Part shown: one piece after another, positions 35,416 through 43,978 of the stretch
How positions within the stretch are numbered: position 1 is the first letter of the stretch
Layout: each line of letters begins with the position of its first letter
Source of the DNA: DAOSWM01 sp035380045
Lineage (GTDB): Bacteria; Bacteroidota; Bacteroidia; Bacteroidales; Tenuifilaceae
NCBI GenBank assembly: GCA_035380045.1
Contig: DAOSWM010000002.1
Location: 62,001 to 126,000, forward strand
Direction of reading: 5' to 3'
Length of the DNA: 64,000 nt
Program-made: the position numbers and the translations under genes
The notes under the pieces: model-generated
What the model was told of the DNA's origin: nothing
The model's database searches: none
Seen by the model: the letters and a program-made list of their open reading frames with translations, nothing else

Positions 35416-37494
35416 ATGAAAAAAATAAAATTTACATTATTACTTTTTCTTGCAGCATTCTGCTTATTCTCCTGTAAAAAGCAGCAGGATTGTAAAGTTA
35501 AATCTCCTTCCGGAGATATTATGGTTGAGTTAACAACATTGTCAAATGGACAGGCAGCATACTTTGTAAAGTACAAGAACAAATCAATTATTGATACTTC
35601 TACGCTGGGTTTCGAGTTTACCAATGCTCCCAAACTTTCGGAAAATCTGAAAATAGTTAAATCGGAAAAGAATGTTTTTTCCGAAATATGGGAAATGCCC
35701 TGGGGCGAGCAGCGTTTTGTTGATAATACTTACAACCAATTGGTTGTAACTTTCAAGGAGATGCATGGTGAAGGAAGGGAGTTTGCCGTTGAATTCAGGG
35801 TTTACAACGATGGCTTGGGTTTCCGATACTTTTTTCCAGAGCAGAAGAATATGGGGGAAGTATTAATTGCAGATGAGAAAACGCAATTCAACCTAACAGG
35901 AAACCACAAATGCTGGTGGATTCCCGGCGATTGGGATATTTACGAGCACCTGTACAGCGAAACCCTCCTTTCGGAAATTGATGCCATAAAGAAGCGCAAC
36001 CATCCAAACCTGGGACAAACCTACATTCCTGAGAATGCCGTAAACACTCCGGTAACAATGAAAACCGACGATGGTTTGTACCTCACCTTCCACGAAGCTG
36101 CATTGGTAAATTATGCAGGAATGACATTGAAAGTTGATACAGCAAATTTTTCTATGTGTAGCAATCTTGTTGGCTCCGATCGTACTTCCTACAAAGTTGA
36201 ACAGCACGTTCCATTTCATACTCCATGGAGAACTATTCAAGTAGCAGAAAAGGCGGGTGATTTGATTGAATCGAAGCTGATACTCAATTTGAATGAGCCA
36301 AATAAGCTGGGCGATGTTTCGTGGGTGAAGCCCACTAAGTACGTTGGAATTTGGTGGGAGATGCATCTCGATAAGGCATCGTGGGATATGGCTAGCGGTA
36401 GGCACGGCGCTACAACTGCCAACGCTAAACGTTACATCGATTTTGCTGCGCAAAATAATATTGGCGCTATTCTGGTTGAGGGTTGGAACACTGGCTGGGA
36501 ACACTGGATTGGATTCGAGGATCGCGAGGGTGTTTTCGATTTTGTTACTCCTTACGCCGATTATGATTTGCCAGAAGTTGTTCGCTACGGGAAGGAAAAA
36601 GGTGTGCGCTTAATCATGCATCACGAAACTTCTTCGGCAGTTACTACCTACGACCAGCAACTCGATACTGCTTACGCTCTGATGAACAAGTTGGGAATTG
36701 AAATGGTGAAAACCGGTTACGTTGGGAAAATAATTCCGAAGGGCGAATACCATCATGGCCAGTGGATGGTGAATCATTACGCAAGGGTTATTCAAGCTGC
36801 TGCAAAATATAAAGTAGCCGTAAATAGCCACGAACCAATTAAAGCTACTGGGTTACGCAGAACCTACCCAAACGAAATATCCCGCGAAGGACTGCGCGGA
36901 CAGGAATTTAACGCCTGGGCTTCCGATGGCGGAAATCCGCCAAACCATTTGCCAACAGTAACTTTTACCAGAATGCTGGCCGGACCAATCGATTACACTC
37001 CCGGAATTTTCAACATTAAGTTGAATCCGTACAAAAAGGATAACCAGGTGAACACAACGCTTGCTCACCAGCTTGCACTTTACGTAGTAATTTATAGTCC
37101 AATACAAATGGCTGCCGATTTACCCGAGCACTACGAGAACCATCCGGCATTCCAGTTTATTAGCGATGTTGGTGTTGACTGGGAGCAAACCAAAGTTTTG
37201 AACGGTGAAATTGGCCAGTTTGTAACAATTGCACGCGAGGAGTGTGAAACCGGGAATTGGTTCTTAGGCAGCATTACAAATGGGGAGGCAAGAGAAATTG
37301 TTGTAAAAACCGATTTCCTTCAACCCGGTTTAAAATACGCTGCAACAATTTATGAGGACGGCGAAGATGCCCACTGGGACAAGAACCCAACCAGCTATAA
37401 AATTAAGAATTTGACAGTTGATAGCTCCAGCGAGTTATCACTTACACTTGCTCCAGGTGGCGGAGCAGCGGTTAGCTTTATAGTGCAGAAGTGA
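35416..37494 (+). CDS. Glycoside hydrolase family 97 lipoprotein (SusB-like alpha-glucosidase)
   Basis: A 692-residue exported enzyme. ATG 35416 gives a lipoprotein signal (MKKIKFTLLLFLAAFCLFSCKK); longer starts at 35395 or 35302 would not. The N-terminal beta-sandwich (GFRYFFPEQ), the (beta/alpha)8 catalytic domain (VGIWWEMHL, GWNTGWEHW, HHETS, VNSHEPIKATGLRRTYPN with Glu at about residue 474) and a C-terminal beta domain are all recognisable as GH97. The strand that carries the Asp nucleophile in retaining GH97 enzymes reads MVKTGYVGK here, without that Asp, which favours the inverting SusB-type alpha-glucosidase group. It would act on malto- or related oligosaccharides in the periplasm. 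It is not next to the SusCD pair. Confidence 0.93.
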   Translation: MKKIKFTLLLFLAAFCLFSCKKQQDCKVKSPSGDIMVELTTLSNGQAAYFVKYKNKSIIDTSTLGFEFTNAPKLSENLKIVKSEKNVFSEIWEMPWGEQRFVDNTYNQLVVTFKEMHGEGREFAVEFRVYNDGLGFRYFFPEQKNMGEVLIADEKTQFNLTGNHKCWWIPGDWDIYEHLYSETLLSEIDAIKKRNHPNLGQTYIPENAVNTPVTMKTDDGLYLTFHEAALVNYAGMTLKVDTANFSMCSNLVGSDRTSYKVEQHVPFHTPWRTIQVAEKAGDLIESKLILNLNEPNKLGDVSWVKPTKYVGIWWEMHLDKASWDMASGRHGATTANAKRYIDFAAQNNIGAILVEGWNTGWEHWIGFEDREGVFDFVTPYADYDLPEVVRYGKEKGVRLIMHHETSSAVTTYDQQLDTAYALMNKLGIEMVKTGYVGKIIPKGEYHHGQWMVNHYARVIQAAAKYKVAVNSHEPIKATGLRRTYPNEISREGLRGQEFNAWASDGGNPPNHLPTVTFTRMLAGPIDYTPGIFNIKLNPYKKDNQVNTTLAHQLALYVVIYSPIQMAADLPEHYENHPAFQFISDVGVDWEQTKVLNGEIGQFVTIAREECETGNWFLGSITNGEAREIVVKTDFLQPGLKYAATIYEDGEDAHWDKNPTSYKIKNLTVDSSSELSLTLAPGGGAAVSFIVQK

Positions 37495-37742
37495 AAGTAT
37501 AAATAACTAGCTTACATCAGCCTGCGGCAAGCATTTTGAATGGTTTAATGACTCCATTGTTTATTAAACATCTGAGGGGAAAAATGTTGTGTAGTAGTAG
37601 AAAAAAATGGTAGTCTTATGTTGGTGGTTAGTTGTAAATTGGTTTTTAATTCGATTCTTTTCAGGAAATACCAAAGAAATCTAAATCATTAGGTGTGTAT
37701 TGGATTTTCAAATGCTTGAAATGACATTGATTTTGAATTTTT

Positions 37743-38897
37743 TCAGCTGGAATGTTCCATAAATTCTTTCCCGTTAATCCATTGTTTTAGAAAAATGTCA
37801 TACACGCTATAATATTGCTTCCCGTTTATATCATTTTCTCTGTAAACAAGTTCGTATTTGCGAAGCGAGTCCAACGCTCTTATTAATGATGCTGAACTTC
37901 CAATTTTATATTTAATAATAAAGTGTTTAGAAGTAGGGGAATATAACTGATCCTCTTTGGCTATAGCTTTTAAAAGTTTCCATTGTAGAGAGGTTAACAA
38001 ATTGCGGTAATTAATAAAAATTGGCTCCTGCTCTTGAAGTAAAAGATTTGCCTGTTGTTGCCATAATTCAGTACTAACACTTTTTTCAGTTGCTGAAAAA
38101 ATTCGATTACAAAGTTGTTGCACGTAGTATGTATGGCAGTTGCACCAGTTTAAAATTTCATGCGCAGTTTTTATGTCAATAAATTTATTGTAGTCCTTAA
38201 ATTTCGTCACAATGAACTCAGCGTATTTATCTGAGTTAATTTTCCCAATTTTTAAGTACTGTGTACTTCTGTAGAAAGGACGACTTGGAGATGTAAATAG
38301 CTCTTCCATTATGTGTTGCTGACTTCCAGAGAAGATAAATACAACGTTTTTTAGTTTTTGTATAATGGTCCTGAGCCATGCATCGGTGTTTTTCTCAGGA
38401 TATCTAAGTATTTGTTGAAATTCATCAATGGCAATTACAGTTTTAAAATTAAGATTATCAATATAATTTAGTATTGAATTGATGTTTAGTTCCGTGTCTT
38501 TTTTTGAAATTTCAAACGATGCTTGAGGCATCCCGGTTAGTTGGTCAAATGTAATTGTTGGCCTTAACGTTTGAAGAAACCCCCAAAACTTTTCACCAAT
38601 GCTACTTTTCTGCGGAATTGTTTGAATTATGGATGTTGCAAGAATGTTTAAAAACTCTGCAAGGTTCTCTGTCGCTAGAATATCAATATATACTCCTTTA
38701 TGTGATTTCGGTAACTTATATATTACGTGGTGAATAAGTCCTGTTTTCCCAATTCTTCTTATTGCGGTAAGGGTTGTAGAGTTACCGTTTTTTATATTGC
38801 TTAGTATTTGCTGAGTTTCCTTTTCCCTGTCACAAAAGTATTTTGCCCCATTATACCCCGATGTAATAAAGGGATTATGTAATCTATCATTTCCCAT
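37743..38897 (-). CDS. AAA-family ATPase (ATPase_2/AAA_14-like) with C-terminal winged helix
   Basis: A 384-residue cytoplasmic STAND/AAA-like ATPase. ATG 38897 (MGNDRLHNPFITSGYNGAKYFCDRE) matches the conserved family start; a longer frame to 38939 would run across the promoter. Walker A is TAIRRIGKTGLI, Walker B is VIAIDEFQQ and sensor I is IFSGSQ. The C-terminal part (WKLLKAIAKEDQLYSPTSKHFI... LIRALDSLRKYELVYRE) is winged-helix-like. Homologues are frequent, variably distributed genes in Bacteroidota and archaea with no established role. Its coding sequence is more AT-rich than nearby genes, compatible with acquisition. Transcription is from a consensus promoter that overlaps three direct repeats. 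Confidence 0.87.
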   Translation of the reverse strand: MGNDRLHNPFITSGYNGAKYFCDREKETQQILSNIKNGNSTTLTAIRRIGKTGLIHHVIYKLPKSHKGVYIDILATENLAEFLNILATSIIQTIPQKSSIGEKFWGFLQTLRPTITFDQLTGMPQASFEISKKDTELNINSILNYIDNLNFKTVIAIDEFQQILRYPEKNTDAWLRTIIQKLKNVVFIFSGSQQHIMEELFTSPSRPFYRSTQYLKIGKINSDKYAEFIVTKFKDYNKFIDIKTAHEILNWCNCHTYYVQQLCNRIFSATEKSVSTELWQQQANLLLQEQEPIFINYRNLLTSLQWKLLKAIAKEDQLYSPTSKHFIIKYKIGSSASLIRALDSLRKYELVYRENDINGKQYYSVYDIFLKQWINGKEFMEHSS

Positions 38898-38923
38898 GTT
38901 GTTTATTTTTTTGAAGTACAATA

Positions 38924-38954
38924 CAAATATAAGTAACAATAAATTAGTAACAAA
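38924..38954 (-). promoter_or_regulatory. Consensus promoter of the AAA ATPase
   Basis: On the minus strand TTTG (38954-38951) and TATATTTG (38931-38924) are separated by 19 nt, an exact match to the Bacteroidota primary-sigma consensus. Transcription would begin near 38917, about 20 nt before the ATG at 38897. Confidence 0.75.
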
Positions 38955-38971
38955 ATGTAAGTAACAATATG
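38930..38971. repeat. Three 14-bp direct repeats overlapping the ATPase promoter
   Basis: The 8-mer AGTAACAA recurs at 38932, 38946 and 38960, an exact 14-bp period; full units are TAAGTAACAATAAA, TTAGTAACAAAATG and TAAGTAACAATATG. The first unit fills part of the -33/-7 spacer, the second contains the -33 box and the third lies upstream. This looks like an operator built of iterons. Confidence 0.65.
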
Positions 38972-39062
38972 TTTAAAAATATTATGTTTATGTTTAATCA
39001 TTATAAAAATGTTTTGTTGAAATCATTCTAATTTGCTAAATTCGAGAACCTAAACAAACTAT

Positions 39063-40022
39063 ATGCAATATTTCAGGAAAGTTTTAATTGTAATCTTAGG
39101 TTTATTGATACTATTACTAGTATTACCTTATTTCATACCATTGTCAAAACCCAAGTGTGTAAATCAACTAAAACCTTACAATAACAGCCATTTCTGTGAG
39201 ATAGAGGGTGTGATGATTCATTACAGAATCTGGCAGGAATCAATTGAAACGGAAAGCAAACCCTGGATTTTTCTGGTGCATGGGTTTTCTGCAACAACCT
39301 ACTCGTGGGAGAAAAGTATTGAACCCTTAACCGAATCGGGTTTTAACGTAATTGCCGTTGATGTTCCCCCGTTTGGCTACAGCGACAAAAATCCAAGATT
39401 AAACCATTCACCCGACAACAGGGCGGTTCTGCTGTGGCATTTTTTGGATTCGGTTCAGCCAAATGCCAGCTGGAATTTTGTGGGGCACTCCATGGGAGGT
39501 GGAATTGTAACGGCCATGGCAATTCTTCAACCCCAAAGGGTTGAGAAGGTTGTGCTGGTGGATCCATCGCTATTTAGGAAGTTAAAACCTGAGCGATCCC
39601 TAGGCCAAATTCTGGTTTCGCTTCATCCGGTTGAGAGGTTGTTTTCAGTTTTAGGTGAGATATTCTTTATTAAAACAGAACCTGTAAAGAAACTTCTATA
39701 TACAGCTTACCAGAAACAGCCAACCGCAGAGCAAACCGAAGCTTACCTTCGTGGATTGCAGGTTCCGGGAACGGCACGGGGAATAGTTGCGGCTTTCTCA
39801 AAAGCCAAACCTTCGCACAAGTTAAGTATAGAGGATTTTAAAAGTACTGCAATCGCAATTTGGGGCGATAACGACACGTGGATTCCTTTTGAGCGAATGA
39901 AGTCTATAACTGACAGCTTGGACAATGTGTCAGTTCACATTATTGAGAATTCGGGTCACGTTCCTCAGGAAACGGATCCGGAAATTTTCAACAGCATTCT
40001 CCTTAGCTTTCTTCTGCAGTAG
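39063..40022 (+). CDS. Alpha/beta-hydrolase, membrane-anchored
   Basis: A 319-residue alpha/beta-fold hydrolase with an N-terminal hydrophobic anchor or signal (VLIVILGLLILLLVLPYFIP). Core motifs are oxyanion-region VHGFSATTYSW, nucleophile elbow GHSMGGG, acid near WGDNDTWIP and catalytic His in NSGHVPQETDPE. The cap domain between them is the size seen in epoxide-hydrolase/haloalkane-like and C-C hydrolase families; substrate unknown. Its last 20 bases overlap the 3' end of the opposite-strand nucleotidyltransferase gene. Confidence 0.88.
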   Translation: MQYFRKVLIVILGLLILLLVLPYFIPLSKPKCVNQLKPYNNSHFCEIEGVMIHYRIWQESIETESKPWIFLVHGFSATTYSWEKSIEPLTESGFNVIAVDVPPFGYSDKNPRLNHSPDNRAVLLWHFLDSVQPNASWNFVGHSMGGGIVTAMAILQPQRVEKVVLVDPSLFRKLKPERSLGQILVSLHPVERLFSVLGEIFFIKTEPVKKLLYTAYQKQPTAEQTEAYLRGLQVPGTARGIVAAFSKAKPSHKLSIEDFKSTAIAIWGDNDTWIPFERMKSITDSLDNVSVHIIENSGHVPQETDPEIFNSILLSFLLQ

Positions 40023-41454
40023 GATTAATTCTGCGAATCTCCTCCTTACTTTTTTTGGGTGTTAGGCCAAGTTCGGTACCCAGCTTAAGCATCAGTTCAT
40101 AGGCCTCATCGAAGTTGTTTCGTATTTTTCCATCAAGTATCGAATCCTTAATGGTATCTTTAATAATGCCAACTGGTTTGCTGGGTTGAATGCCGAACAT
40201 AACCATAATCATCTCTCCAGAAATTGGGGGTTGAAAGTTTCTAACCGCATCCTTCTCCTCAATTTCAACCATTTTTTTTCTCACAAGCTCAAAGTTTGCA
40301 AGGTAACGCTTCACCTTGGCATCATTCTTCGATGTGATGTCGGCCTCGCAGAGCGTCATCAATTCCTCAACATCGTCACCAGCATCGAATAGTAACCGGC
40401 GTACCGCCGAATCGGTTACCTCATCGCTTGACAAAATTATTGGCCGCATGTGCAGCTGCACCATTTTCTGAACGTACTTCATCTTCTCGTTCAGCGGCAT
40501 CTTCAGCCTGCGGAAAATTCCGGGAATCATTTTGAAACCCAAAAACTCGTGCCCGTGGAACGTCCATCCTTGCCCCTTGATAAACTTTTTTGTGGGAGGC
40601 TTGGCTATGTCGTGGAGCAGCGCAGCCCAGCGCAGCCAAAGGTTTTCCGATTTTTCAGAAAGATTATCGAGTACCTGCAGAGTATGGTAAAAGTTATCCT
40701 TGTGCTGTTTGCCCTCAATGGTTTCTACGCCTTTTAGGGCGTGAAGTTCTGGGAAGAATTGTTCCAGCAGCCCGCTCTGCTCCAGCAGCATAAATCCGGT
40801 TGAGGGCCTTCTGGAGAGAAGAATTTTATTCATTTCATCCACAATACGTTCATTCGAAACTATCTTTAGCCGCTCACGATTTTTGTGGATAGATTGGAAA
40901 GTTCTATGCTCAATGTCGAAGTTAAGCTGCGTGGCGAAACGGATTGCCCGAACCATTCGAAGCGGATCGTCGGAGAAGGTTTTCTCAGGATCGGTGGGTG
41001 TGCGGATTATTTTATCTAAAATATCTTCAACTCCGTTGAAGGGGTCTACCAGTTCCCCGAAATTTTTTGGATGCAGGCTAATGGCCAGCGCATTCATGGT
41101 GAAATCCCTGCGCAGCTGGTCGTCCTCAATGGTGCCATCCTCAACTATGGGTTTGCGCGAGTCGGACTGGTACGATTCCCGTCGGGCTCCAACAAACTCA
41201 ACCTCCCATTCGCCGCTAACCAGCTGGGCAGTGCCAAAACGCTTGAAAACAGTTACACGCTTTGCTCCAAGTTTCTTGGCCACCTTCTCGGCTAAATCAA
41301 TCCCTGAACCCTGAATAACTATATCAATATCTTTCGATTCTCGCTTAAGAAAAATATCGCGAACAAACCCTCCTACTACAAAAGTGGGCTTGTCAATTTC
41401 CCCGGCAACCTCCGAAATTACTTTAAAAACCTTATCGTTTAAATGCTCTTTCAT
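40003..41454 (-). CDS. tRNA nucleotidyltransferase (CCA-adding type) with HD domain
   Basis: A 483-residue class II nucleotidyltransferase/poly(A) polymerase-family protein that adds or repairs the 3' CCA of tRNA. The N-terminal catalytic head has GGFVRD and DIDIV, the neck has the nucleotide-selecting ERIVDE-type motif (NERIVDEMNKILL), and an HD phosphohydrolase domain follows (WAALLHDIAKPPT, HEFLGFKM, HMRP). The arrangement NTP_transf-PolyA_pol_RNAbd-HD is the usual Bacteroidota CCA enzyme. Its 3' end overlaps the hydrolase gene by 20 bases. Confidence 0.93.
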   Translation of the reverse strand: MKEHLNDKVFKVISEVAGEIDKPTFVVGGFVRDIFLKRESKDIDIVIQGSGIDLAEKVAKKLGAKRVTVFKRFGTAQLVSGEWEVEFVGARRESYQSDSRKPIVEDGTIEDDQLRRDFTMNALAISLHPKNFGELVDPFNGVEDILDKIIRTPTDPEKTFSDDPLRMVRAIRFATQLNFDIEHRTFQSIHKNRERLKIVSNERIVDEMNKILLSRRPSTGFMLLEQSGLLEQFFPELHALKGVETIEGKQHKDNFYHTLQVLDNLSEKSENLWLRWAALLHDIAKPPTKKFIKGQGWTFHGHEFLGFKMIPGIFRRLKMPLNEKMKYVQKMVQLHMRPIILSSDEVTDSAVRRLLFDAGDDVEELMTLCEADITSKNDAKVKRYLANFELVRKKMVEIEEKDAVRNFQPPISGEMIMVMFGIQPSKPVGIIKDTIKDSILDGKIRNNFDEAYELMLKLGTELGLTPKKSKEEIRRINPTAEES

Positions 41455-41488
41455 AAAAACCTGACATACTTTTCGTCCAATAACCTGA

Positions 41489-41496
41489 CAAAATTA
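41489..41496 (-). promoter_or_regulatory. -7 element of the nucleotidyltransferase gene
   Basis: On the minus strand TAATTTTG matches TAnnTTTG exactly, about 34 bases before the ATG at 41454. No good -33 TTTG is seen. Confidence 0.4.
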
Positions 41497-41652
41497 CAAC
41501 TATTTGCCATAATTTCTTGCGTGAAATTATTTATTCCTTTTTGCTAGTCAATGGCATTTTAGATTTAAGTGTCTGCATGACAGTTGTATGAAGATTGTTT
41601 TGGGTGATTTCTTTTTTTGATACAATCTAAATAAAAATAAATGGAACATATT

Positions 41653-41670
41653 TTGATATGAACATATCGA
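41653..41670. promoter_or_regulatory. FNR/CRP-like palindrome upstream of the redox operon
   Basis: TTGATATGAACATATCGA is an 18-bp near-palindrome: two 8-base half-sites with one mismatched pair and a 2-base centre. It resembles the FNR-type TTGAT-N4-ATCAA. It lies 40 bases before the first redox gene and could control the operon in response to oxygen or redox state. Confidence 0.5.
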
Positions 41671-41710
41671 CATAAGTAAATATGTAAATATAAACTTAAA
41701 CTTAATAATT

Positions 41711-42076
41711 ATGAAACTTTTACAAACCGCTATTCACGAAATTGAAACGTCAGCAGAACTTGAGAAAATTATTAACGAGAACGAGAATGTGATGGTGTGC
41801 TGTGGTAGAATGGGGCCTATGTGTATTCCTGTGTACGATAGCATGGAAGAGCTGGAGGAGGAGCGTCCCAACATAAAATTCTACTCCATGGCATTCGATA
41901 CTCCCGAGGCGGCTCCTATAAGGAATGCTCCCATGTGTAGCAGTTTTATGGGGTTACCCTTTACCGTTTACTACAAGAATGGAAAAATGGTGAAGGCAAC
42001 CACCAGCATTCAGTCGAGAGAGCAAATTGAAGGCATTTTAGACGAGCATTTTGAGACTGTTCCAAGTGAAAAGTAA
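41711..42076 (+). CDS. Thioredoxin-fold protein lacking the CxxC active site
   Basis: A 121-residue thioredoxin-like protein at the head of the redox operon. Aligned on the GP of the Trx active site, the usual WCGPC is replaced by RMGPM, followed by a Cys (Cys38); two more Cys precede it (Cys30, Cys31) and another lies in NAPMCSSF before the conserved cis-Pro loop GLPFTVYY. The fold and the cis-Pro are kept, but a classical dithiol exchange site is not. It may use a different Cys pair, act as a chaperone or sensor, or bind the neighbouring TrxB. No signal peptide. It starts 14 bases before trxB on the operon. Confidence 0.82.
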   Translation: MKLLQTAIHEIETSAELEKIINENENVMVCCGRMGPMCIPVYDSMEELEEERPNIKFYSMAFDTPEAAPIRNAPMCSSFMGLPFTVYYKNGKMVKATTSIQSREQIEGILDEHFETVPSEK

Positions 42077-42090
42077 TTTTCGTTAAGCTA

Positions 42091-43026
42091 ATGAGTTCAA
42101 TGGACGAAATATACGATGTAATGATTATTGGTGCTGGGGCAGCCGGACTAACAGCGGGGATTTATACCTCGCGGGCTAAGCTCAGCACCATAATTTTGAA
42201 TGAAGGTGCCATTGGTGGACAAATGGTGCTTACCAACGAAGTTGCAAACTACCCTGGAGTTGAAACAACCAAGGGGTTCTCGTTGGCTAATACAATGAAG
42301 AAGCAGGCGAAGGATTTTGGCTGCAAAATAAAATCGAACATAAAAATTGCGGAGTACCATCTTACTGGTGATGTTAAATCGGTTACGCTGAACGACGGTA
42401 AGGAGTTTAAAGCGAAATCGGTAATTCTTGCACAGGGTGGTCGCCCGCGTTCGTTGAATATTCCCGGAGAGGATGCGTTTAAGGGAACAGGAATTTCCTA
42501 CTGCGCAACCTGCGATGGCGAGTTCTTTACCGACAAGGAGCTTATTGTGGTTGGTGGCGGAAACTCAGCTCTTGAAGAAGCTGTAACGTTAACAAAGTTC
42601 GCAACAAAGGTTACCATTGTTCATCAGTTCGACCATTTTCAGGCTTTTCAGCATGCCATTGAGGAGGCGAAGAGCAATCCCAAAATCAATTTTATTATGG
42701 AGTCGGAGCTAAGAACCTTCTCAGGAAATGGGAAACTCGAGAGTGTGAGCATTGAGCATTTGCCATCAAAATCCCTGTCGGAGAAGAAGGTCGATGGAGT
42801 GTTCATTTTTATTGGTTACCTGCCAAATACCGAGTCGTTACAGGGCGTTGTTAAGCTGAACGAAAGGAACGAAATTGTTGTTGATGCCGACATGAAAACG
42901 GATATTACCGGCGTTTTTGCAGCGGGCGATTGCATAAACAAAAAGTATCGTCAGGTTACCACTGCGGTATCCGACGGAACCATCGCAGCGTTAAGCGCTG
43001 CTGAGTATTTGAGAACAAAAAAGTAG
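42091..43026 (+). CDS. trxB: Thioredoxin reductase
   Basis: A 311-residue flavoprotein that transfers electrons from NADPH through FAD and a redox-active disulfide to thioredoxins. The N-terminal FAD-binding GAGAAGLTAG, the active-site CATC (Cys138, Cys141, in YCATCDGEFF), the NAD(P)H-binding GGGNSALEEA, and C-terminal FAD motif VFAAGDC are all present, and the length is standard. It is followed after 6 bases by the thioredoxin-glutaredoxin fusion, and should supply electrons to all redoxins of this operon. Confidence 0.96.
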   Translation: MSSMDEIYDVMIIGAGAAGLTAGIYTSRAKLSTIILNEGAIGGQMVLTNEVANYPGVETTKGFSLANTMKKQAKDFGCKIKSNIKIAEYHLTGDVKSVTLNDGKEFKAKSVILAQGGRPRSLNIPGEDAFKGTGISYCATCDGEFFTDKELIVVGGGNSALEEAVTLTKFATKVTIVHQFDHFQAFQHAIEEAKSNPKINFIMESELRTFSGNGKLESVSIEHLPSKSLSEKKVDGVFIFIGYLPNTESLQGVVKLNERNEIVVDADMKTDITGVFAAGDCINKKYRQVTTAVSDGTIAALSAAEYLRTKK

Positions 43027-43032
43027 TGAAAG

Positions 43033-43614
43033 ATGGTGGAAGTTAAATCTTTTTCTGAGTTAGAGAATGCTGTTGCAGGCAAAGAAAACACATACCTTTT
43101 ACTGTATAAGAGTGGAACTGATCGTAGCGATTGCGCCCACCACAACCTTTCGTTAGCATCGGCTAGCGTTAAGGGTGTAGATGTTTACTATGCCAATGTG
43201 GCCACTACCCGCGACATTCATGAACGCTACGAAGTAACCTCGGTTCCAACTCTTATTGAGTTTGAAAACGGTAAAGCGAAGAATGTAATTAAAGGTTGCA
43301 ATGACGACAAGTACTACAAAGCATTGTTAGAAAATACCTTGTACCTTGCGGAAACGAAAAGCAGCGAGAAGCCCCAAAAACAGGTTACGGTTTACTCAAC
43401 GCCAACCTGTTCGTGGTGTAACACTTTGAAAGCATACTTAAGGAAACATCGCATTCGTTTCAACGATGTTGATGTGTCCAGAGATCAGAATATTGCTGAG
43501 GAGTTGGTTCGTCGTAGCGGGCAGCGAGGAGTTCCTCAAACCGATATTGGTGGTGAAATTGTGGTGGGCTTTAACCAGGCTCGCATAAATGAGCTGCTAC
43601 AGATAAGAGGTTAA
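43033..43614 (+). CDS. Thioredoxin-like/glutaredoxin (NrdH/YruB-like) fusion protein
   Basis: A 193-residue two-domain redoxin. Residues 1-105 form a thioredoxin-like domain in which the active site is lost (KSGTDRSDCAHHN) but the cis-Pro loop SVPTLIEF is retained. Residues about 115-193 form a glutaredoxin domain with CSWC (Cys126, Cys129) and the ending RSGQRGVPQTDIGGEIVVGF, which resembles NrdH/YruB redoxins that are reduced by thioredoxin reductase rather than glutathione. This fits its position 6 bases after trxB. An N-terminal docking or substrate-selecting role for the degenerate domain is inferred. Confidence 0.87.
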   Translation: MVEVKSFSELENAVAGKENTYLLLYKSGTDRSDCAHHNLSLASASVKGVDVYYANVATTRDIHERYEVTSVPTLIEFENGKAKNVIKGCNDDKYYKALLENTLYLAETKSSEKPQKQVTVYSTPTCSWCNTLKAYLRKHRIRFNDVDVSRDQNIAEELVRRSGQRGVPQTDIGGEIVVGFNQARINELLQIRG

Positions 43615-43665
43615 CTTTTTGTACTTCAATATTTTTTTCTATATTTAACGTTAATAATCAAAGCA

Positions 43666-43953
43666 ATGAAAGAGTTACAACCCGTAAACCAGAATGTACT
43701 ACTCGACATAACCGAAAGTAACGAGGAAGTTAAAACTGCATCGGGAATAATTATACCCGATACAGCTAAGGATAAACAAAACGTGGCAAAAGTTGTTGCT
43801 ATGAGTAGTATCGACAATGCCGAGATTTCAGTGGGCGACACTGTTTTGTATAAAGCTTACAGCGGAACCGACACTGAGTTTGAGGGCAAAAAATTCCTGC
43901 TCATTCAGTACTCCGAAATTCTGGCGAAGATTGTTGAAACCGATGAAATTTAA
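43666..43953 (+). CDS. Stand-alone GroES-like co-chaperonin
   Basis: A 95-residue protein of the GroES (Cpn10) family. The beta-barrel core (NQNVLLDITESNEEVKT) and the mobile-loop hydrophobic tripeptide that docks on GroEL (GIIIPDTAK) are present, so it may cap a GroEL ring. There is no groEL beside it; instead it sits between two redoxins in the same transcription direction (51 bases after the fusion, 25 before trxA). It is probably a paralogue of the canonical groES, or a specialised lid for redox-stress conditions. Part of the same likely operon. Confidence 0.85.
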   Translation: MKELQPVNQNVLLDITESNEEVKTASGIIIPDTAKDKQNVAKVVAMSSIDNAEISVGDTVLYKAYSGTDTEFEGKKFLLIQYSEILAKIVETDEI

Positions 43954-43978
43954 TTCTAACTAAATAAACTTAAAAACA

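Noticed and set aside
37495..37742. Possible mobile-element scar between GH97 and the ATPase gene
   Set aside because: No inverted repeats, target duplication or transposase remnant could be seen.
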